DNA from: Keithomyces neogunnii
Lineage: Eukaryota > Ascomycota > Sordariomycetes > Hypocreales > Clavicipitaceae
Assembly (NCBI GenBank): GCA_020975405.1
Contig: JAIOWQ010000003.1
Span: forward strand, 749,001-813,000
DNA: 64,000 bases
Direction: 5' to 3'
Shown here: in pieces, positions 58,924-64,000 of the stretch
How positions within the stretch are numbered: position 1 is the first letter of the stretch
Layout of the letters: each line of letters starts with the position of its first letter
The notes under the pieces: model-generated
The model's input: the letters and a program-made list of their open reading frames with translations, nothing else
What the model was told of the DNA's origin: nothing
Database searches by the model: none
Program-made: the position numbers and the translations under genes

Positions 58924-61900
58924 ATGGATCAGCTGCGGACAATGGATCCATTCTCGCCAACACATCAGCCCGATGAAGGCTACTCGGAAGACCCTCTAAA
59001 CCCAACAGTCCACCAGAGCCTACCCGCGAGCTTGGCGACATTACCGTCTCTGGCAGAGTTGCCATCCTGGTTGGCCAGTAACGCCGCCATGTTGCCTGTG
59101 TCGGTCAAGAAAGGTAATTGCAGCTCACCATCCAGTCATGACCAAGTCATTGGCCTGCCCTTACTTCCTGTCGTCCTTGGCTCCTGTGTGTGGACACAGT
59201 CTCTAATCATTTTTGCCATAGAGCTAACGCTTGCACTTCTCGACGAGCTTCCCACTTATGCCATCGCTGAAATCGTCCAACGTCTGAACCCACGTCTCTA
59301 TATCGATTTTATCCAATATCTTCCAGCCGAAATCTGCCTCAAAGTGCTGAGCTATCTTGACCCTGTCTCATTAGTTGGCGTTGCTCAAACGTGCCGGGCA
59401 TGGTATGAACTGGCATTGGATAGGAAACTTTGGGAGAGACTTTACTATCTTGAAGGTTGGAAGTCTGTTATTAATGAAATCGTAGCATGGGAGAGCAAGA
59501 TGAACACGGGATTACAGAGCTCCACCGGCCATTCACACTACAATCAAAATGCGGACGGACAAACCAGCAAAATTCGTGCTATACACAATAAAGATGAAGA
59601 CCAAGAAATGACGGGCACCGATAGACAACGCGCCATGCAAGAGACTGAAGGGATTGGAGCTAGCAGCATATTCGGAAATCCTGGCCCATCCTTCTCAACA
59701 AGCAGGCCAGCTCGGTCATCGGCAGGCGAAGACGTGGACATGGATACCAGCTTCTCCTCGAGCTCGGCATCGTACAAGGGAAAGGGCGTCGACAGGAGCT
59801 TCGGTTCATCTGATGGAGTCCGTGTCAAGAGAAAAGAGCCGGGAGGTACACCGGAGCCGTCAATGCCGCCTATGCTGCCTTCGAATCACCCAAACGCCAC
59901 AGTCCGATCAACCCTGTGGGCCTGGGATGCTAACAGCTCACGTTATCGAATCAATTGGAAGTATCTTTACAATATGCGACGACGACTTGAATCAAACTGG
60001 GAACTTGGCAAGTATACAACATTCCAACTGCCACATCCTCGCTACCCTGAAGAGGGACACCAAGAGTGCGTTTACACGCTACAGTTCGACGCAGATTACT
60101 TGGTGAGCGGTAGCAGAGACCAAACAATGCGCATCTGGAACATAAAAACACGCCGGCTAGTCCGACGACCGCTGATTGGACATGCTGGCTCGGTTCTGTG
60201 TCTTCAGTTTGATGCCGATCCGTCCGAGGATATCATCGTCTCTGGAAGTAGTGACTCCAATGTCTTTATCTGGAGGTTTTCCACAGGCGAGCTTATACAA
60301 AAGATAACCAAGGCGCATCGCGAATCAGTTCTCAACGTTCGCTTCGACAAGCGAATACTCGTTACGTCCTCCAAAGACAAAACCATCAAAATATTCAACA
60401 GGAAACCTCTACGCTTTGGAGATTTGGGATATGATTCAAGTCAACTTGCTTTCGGCGCCGCCGGTCAAACCGTCAAACGCTACGGGTATGAGCCGGACCT
60501 AGCGCAGGAGCTACCCATCAAGGAGCCATATACCATGATTGGCCGTTTGGAAGGGCATGGTGCCGCCGTCAACGCCATTCAAGTTAGAGACCGCACCATT
60601 GTCTCTGTATCCGGTGACCGACATATCAAGATTTGGGATTGGCCAGACCAGCTGTGCACAAAGACTATTCCGGCACATGATAAGGGAATCGCGTGCGTTG
60701 AGTTTGATGGACGACGAATTGTAAGCGGTAGCAGCGACTATGAAGTGTGTATCTTTGACGCCGTGACGGGCTTGAGAGTCGCACAGCTGCGTGGCCACGC
60801 ACACTTGGTCCGAACTGTGCAGGCTGGGTTTGGCGATCTGCCCTACAGCATAATCGAAGATGAGATGGAAGCAAAGTCTGTAGATGACGAGTATTTCAAA
60901 GCTGTTGCAGCCGGAGAAGTTACTCGCGACGGCGAAAGGCGGAACCGAAGAACTAGGAGAGTGAACGCGGGAAGCTCTAGGCCAGCTGATGTGCAAGCAT
61001 TCGGAGCCAAGCTACCGCCTGGGGGAGGTGGAGGCCGGAAGTATGCGCGAATCGTTTCTGGGTCCTACGATCAAAGCATCATTGTATGGAGACGAGACAA
61101 GGAGGGTGCCTGGAAACCGGCTCATCATCTTCGCCAGGAAGAGGCAGCAGCATCAGCTCAGAGGCACATGGCCCGGGCGATACAACCAATGTCCTCGGCC
61201 AGTCAATCGGGTCTCGTCGGTCAACCGCAAGGTACCCTGCCTATGCACCCCTCTGCTCGACCTTTCAATGTGCACACTCCCGCTGCTCACAGGGCTCAAC
61301 CGCCAACTGAGATGAATCAGACCAGTCGCGAGCCTAGTGGTGGTGGTAGTCAGGGGACCTCTGGGCTATATATGAACCTGATTGACCAAGTCGTACCTCT
61401 TGGTCCTCAAGCACTGGAGCAGACTTTGGCAAATTACCCAGCAATGTTAGCCCACCACAACCACCTGCAGTCCGTTATTGAGCGCGAGCCATCTCCGTTG
61501 GCCCGTACCCAGCTTCGACAGGCAGTTACAGCTGCCTTGGTCTCCTTCCAAACGGGACAGCAAACCGGACAGCAGGCCCCGCGGCGTGGCCCAGCAAGTG
61601 ACGGGCCCAGCAACCCTCCCGGAACACCCATCGCCCATCAACCTGCAGACGTCTCGGCTCCCAGAGTAACGCAAACCGTCGCAGGACCATCAACGGCGCC
61701 AGCAACACACGCAACTCCGGATGTGACCATGTCAGCAGCCGCTGCCACCCCAGTGCCAGTTACTATGCCTACTCCTGCACCTGCACCAGCTCAACCAGCT
61801 CAACCAGCTCAACCAGCTCAACTGGCACCGCAGCACAACGCCCCTCCGCCAACGCATCATCACCCACATATCGCTGCAGCTGAGAATGCGCCGGCTCGCG

Positions 61901-62031
61901 TATTCAAGCTTCAGTTCGATGCTCGCAAGATTGTGTGCTGTAGCCAAGCACCGGTCATTGTCGGCTGGGACTTTTGTAATGGGGATCCCGAGCTTGAGGA
62001 GACCGCTAGGTTCTTTGCTGCGGTGGACTAG
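58924..62031 (+). CDS. F-box/WD40 protein, probable FWD-1-type SCF substrate receptor
   Basis: Exon 1 (58924-59113) and exon 2 (59222-62031) are separated by a 108 bp intron (GTAATT..GCCATAG) that happens to be open in frame. Spliced length is 999 residues. After an N-terminal region (DPFSPTHQPDEGYSED) come a helical dimerisation-like segment (ELTLALLDELPTYAIAEIVQ), an F-box (LPAEICLKVLSYLDPVSLVG, about 97-140) and WD40 repeats from about 340 (YLVSGSRDQTMRIWN, IIVSGSSDSNVFIW, ILVTSSKDKTIKIF, TIVSVSGDRHIKIWD, RIVSGSSDYEVCIF, RIVSGSYDQSIIVW). A Gln/Pro/Ala-rich tail ends in a further propeller-like strand (VFKLQFDARKIVCC). It would recruit phosphorylated proteins to SCF ubiquitin ligase. Size and layout fit Neurospora FWD-1, the clock-protein F-box factor; orthology is inferred, not tested. 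A second ATG at 58942 is an equally plausible start. Confidence 0.88.
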   Translation: MDQLRTMDPFSPTHQPDEGYSEDPLNPTVHQSLPASLATLPSLAELPSWLASNAAMLPVSVKKGNCSSPSSHDQVIGLPLLPVVLGSCVWTQSLIIFAIELTLALLDELPTYAIAEIVQRLNPRLYIDFIQYLPAEICLKVLSYLDPVSLVGVAQTCRAWYELALDRKLWERLYYLEGWKSVINEIVAWESKMNTGLQSSTGHSHYNQNADGQTSKIRAIHNKDEDQEMTGTDRQRAMQETEGIGASSIFGNPGPSFSTSRPARSSAGEDVDMDTSFSSSSASYKGKGVDRSFGSSDGVRVKRKEPGGTPEPSMPPMLPSNHPNATVRSTLWAWDANSSRYRINWKYLYNMRRRLESNWELGKYTTFQLPHPRYPEEGHQECVYTLQFDADYLVSGSRDQTMRIWNIKTRRLVRRPLIGHAGSVLCLQFDADPSEDIIVSGSSDSNVFIWRFSTGELIQKITKAHRESVLNVRFDKRILVTSSKDKTIKIFNRKPLRFGDLGYDSSQLAFGAAGQTVKRYGYEPDLAQELPIKEPYTMIGRLEGHGAAVNAIQVRDRTIVSVSGDRHIKIWDWPDQLCTKTIPAHDKGIACVEFDGRRIVSGSSDYEVCIFDAVTGLRVAQLRGHAHLVRTVQAGFGDLPYSIIEDEMEAKSVDDEYFKAVAAGEVTRDGERRNRRTRRVNAGSSRPADVQAFGAKLPPGGGGGRKYARIVSGSYDQSIIVWRRDKEGAWKPAHHLRQEEAAASAQRHMARAIQPMSSASQSGLVGQPQGTLPMHPSARPFNVHTPAAHRAQPPTEMNQTSREPSGGGSQGTSGLYMNLIDQVVPLGPQALEQTLANYPAMLAHHNHLQSVIEREPSPLARTQLRQAVTAALVSFQTGQQTGQQAPRRGPASDGPSNPPGTPIAHQPADVSAPRVTQTVAGPSTAPATHATPDVTMSAAAATPVPVTMPTPAPAPAQPAQPAQPAQLAPQHNAPPPTHHHPHIAAAENAPARVFKLQFDARKIVCCSQAPVIVGWDFCNGDPELEETARFFAAVD
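61793..61822 (+). repeat. In-frame CAACCAGCT tandem repeat
   Basis: Three exact copies of CAACCAGCT plus a partial fourth encode the QPA repeat in the low-complexity tail of the F-box/WD40 protein. Confidence 0.8.
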
Positions 62032-62604
62032 AAGCTTAATTTATGGACACATCTTCGCAAGATGGAGCTGCTCTAGCTCGAACTTTTAATGAGGCATGAA
62101 CTGGGACGCATACAAGCGCCCATATTAGGTAACATATTTAAGTTCCTTGCTTGGGTTTAACTGTTCGGGGGTTTTTATTCTGGAAAAGGCATTGGCATAT
62201 ACCAATGGCGTATTGGGATCATGGGCTTTTACTTTCAATGGCAGTTGTGTAAACGGACTTGGAAGTCCTTCAGTAAGGTATTTGCTAGCTAATGTCAAGT
62301 CTTGCAAAGGCATAAGGGATGGCGCCTCACACAGACATACATAGTTAGGATTCATGAATTAAACATTGATTGGCAAGACGGCAAGTCCGCTTCGCAGCAG
62401 ATGATGAAAAAAAAAAAATGGGTGTCCTGAGATTCCTCAGGCAAGGAGGAACGGACCTATGTACATCCCAAGTGGGCTTCAGTGGTTACACACCAAGCTT
62501 GCTATGCTAATATATCAAATCATCCCGAACTTGAAACAGCGGTCCCAACAGCAAATCTAAATGCCCCGAATTTCCATCTTAAAATCCCTTGAATACGGAA
62601 ATAT
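62032..62604. other. Convergent 3' intergenic region
   Basis: 573 bp between the F-box/WD40 and VPS60 stop codons. An A-rich run lies at about 62406-62418. Nothing else recognised. Confidence 0.5.
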
Positions 62605-63243
62605 CTAACCGGCAGCCTCCTTGACCTTGTCTTCTGTCTGAGGTGGCTCATCGACAAATTCGGGCACAACCTCGTCCTGCAAGAACCCAGGTACAGCTCC
62701 CCCCATTTCCATCTCCAGCTCTTGCTCCATGCCCAAGGCCTCCAGCTCGGCATCCAGATCCGCCTCATCTACCTCGTCAGGGATATCATAGCTCCTTGCC
62801 AAGCTCTCCTGTATCTCATTTCCCACGTCCATCAAATCCGCCATCTCATCTTGCAGCCGCTCAATCTTGTCAATGTCAATTTTGCCATACTGCTTCTGTA
62901 GCTCCTTCTTCGTCGTCTTCATCGCATCGACTTGAGTCATGACGTTCTTCAAATTATCCTGCATGCTGGACGCTTGTTCCAAGTTCCACACTTGGCCCTC
63001 GAGCTTTTCCTTCTCTGCTTCATAGGCCTTGCGGCGTTGGAGGACCTTGAGGGCCTTTTGTTTTATGGCTTGCTTGCCTGGGCCGTCGCGCATTTTCGAC
63101 AACTTTTCTTGGTAGGCGGATAGTTCACCATTGATGGCCTTTAACTTGGTATCGATGGAGGCGATGCGCGTGTCGATGTTGGTGATGGCGCCGGAGAGTG
63201 AGGGCTTCGGCCCAGTTGGCTTGGAACCGAACAGGCGATTCAT
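62605..63243 (-). CDS. VPS60: ESCRT-III-associated protein Vps60/CHMP5
   Basis: A single exon of 212 residues, start set at MNRLFGSKPTGPKPSL, the conserved CHMP5/Vps60 N-terminus; the frame extends 42 codons upstream but without family similarity. SNF7-domain helices follow: NIDTRIASIDTKLKAINGEL, GPGKQAIKQKALKVLQRRKA, NLKNVMTQVDAMKTTKKELQ and DIDKIERLQDEMADLMDVGN. The C-terminal acidic region (IPDEVDEADLDAELEALGME) holds the MIM-like interaction segment. The protein binds Vta1 and regulates Vps4 in multivesicular-body sorting at endosomes. It is intact and convergent with the F-box/WD40 gene. Confidence 0.94.
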   Translation of the reverse strand: MNRLFGSKPTGPKPSLSGAITNIDTRIASIDTKLKAINGELSAYQEKLSKMRDGPGKQAIKQKALKVLQRRKAYEAEKEKLEGQVWNLEQASSMQDNLKNVMTQVDAMKTTKKELQKQYGKIDIDKIERLQDEMADLMDVGNEIQESLARSYDIPDEVDEADLDAELEALGMEQELEMEMGGAVPGFLQDEVVPEFVDEPPQTEDKVKEAAG

Positions 63244-64000
63244 AATGGCGGTGCGAGCGGATTTGTTGAGGAGCAACGGAGAAGGGTTTTGACGGGGAGC
63301 AGGATTTGAAGATTGAAGATCGTAGGAGTGCGTATGGAAGATCTCGCGTTGGCTGTGAATGAGCGACAAATTGCGGCAGCATGGTGGGGCGCCAAACGGA
63401 TGACATTCACAATGATGAGGCTAAGGCGTTGGAGGGGCAGCTGCCTCCAACGCAGGACCTGTGACGAGTCGGATGAGTCAGCAGAGCAACGGAGAAAACA
63501 TGTACGCGTTGAGATTCAGACACGCGTTCCGCGTCACGACGGTCATTAAAGTTTGCTTAAGCGAAACAGCTCGCTTCCAAAGCGAGACACAAAGTTAAAC
63601 TTTTTCAAGACCCTCAAATACGTAATCCCACATGACCTGGTACCTCGCGTTTGACTGCCGTTCGCGCTTAGGCTGCCGCTTAATTTAAGCGAAGCAGACG
63701 AGTTGCCCCTTCCCTGCTCTTCAGAGGCTCGGAAGCGCGGCACAGGGGAATTGGCTGGGATCCACTTGCGTCCTCTTTCAGACTAGTGGGTGATTGATCA
63801 ATGAAGCTGGACCATAACAATGTTTCTCGACTCTACCCAGCACGAGACTCTTCTTTGTCCTCATCACCACCATTTACGCGTTACGAAACCCAAGCAATTT
63901 TCAGAATCACACTGCTTTTTGACCATTTTGATGCTTCTAGCACAAGTCTCGCACTACTACTGCTATTACAAAGCTTACTGCACTGCACTTTCAACCAAAC
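63244..64000. other. Upstream region of VPS60 to window edge
   Basis: No gene recognised. It contains a 7-bp hairpin (63570-63586, CTCGCTT loop AAGCGAG) and a near-perfect palindrome (63677-63691, CGCTTAA-T-TTAAGCG) that share the TTAAGCG word with 63558-63564. Confidence 0.45.

Overview
The window looks like nuclear DNA of a filamentous ascomycete, most likely a hypocrealean Sordariomycete. Short 47-108 bp introns with GT..AG ends and CTNAC-like branch points interrupt most genes. Recognisable conserved genes are Cdc24, an F-box/WD40 protein resembling FWD-1, Vps60/CHMP5, the V-ATPase c'' subunit and mitochondrial Mrp10. The secreted proteins and the many Zn2Cys6-type regulator pieces also fit that group. 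Assignments rest on reading translations by eye; no search was run.

Left part (1-8,190): a probable secondary-metabolite cluster. A Dit1/PvcA-type isocyanide synthase runs leftward off the window and stays open in an S/T/P-rich linker, suggesting a multidomain fusion. It is followed by an acetyltransferase-family gene (HHxxxDG) carrying one in-frame TAG, a possible small bZIP-like remnant, an HSL-type alpha/beta hydrolase and a 14-TM transporter that looks like the siderophore (SIT) family. ICS plus acyltransferase plus transporter recalls the copper-responsive isocyanide (chalkophore-like) clusters of Aspergillus. An exact Mac1-type element lies just upstream of the hydrolase. This is the best candidate for an undescribed system.

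8.7-17.2 kb: a small cysteine-free secreted protein, a four-exon GT2 polysaccharide-synthase-like enzyme and a large Ser/Pro-rich protein of unknown function. 17.2-33.5 kb is almost empty: one small hypothetical gene (29.0-29.8 kb), one clearly decayed carboxylesterase/acyl-protein-thioesterase gene (20.3-20.95 kb) and scattered simple repeats.

33.5-49 kb: a 12-cysteine secreted protein, a truncated fungal-specific transcription factor without its DNA-binding domain, VMA16, a small acidic hypothetical protein, a complete Zn2Cys6 regulator next to two secreted-protein genes, and MRP10 behind two CACGTG boxes.

50-64 kb: conserved housekeeping genes (CDC24, F-box/WD40, VPS60) separated by a 5.5 kb intergenic stretch. 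The 9-mer TACTCCGTA (either strand) recurs at least seven times in noncoding DNA across the window.
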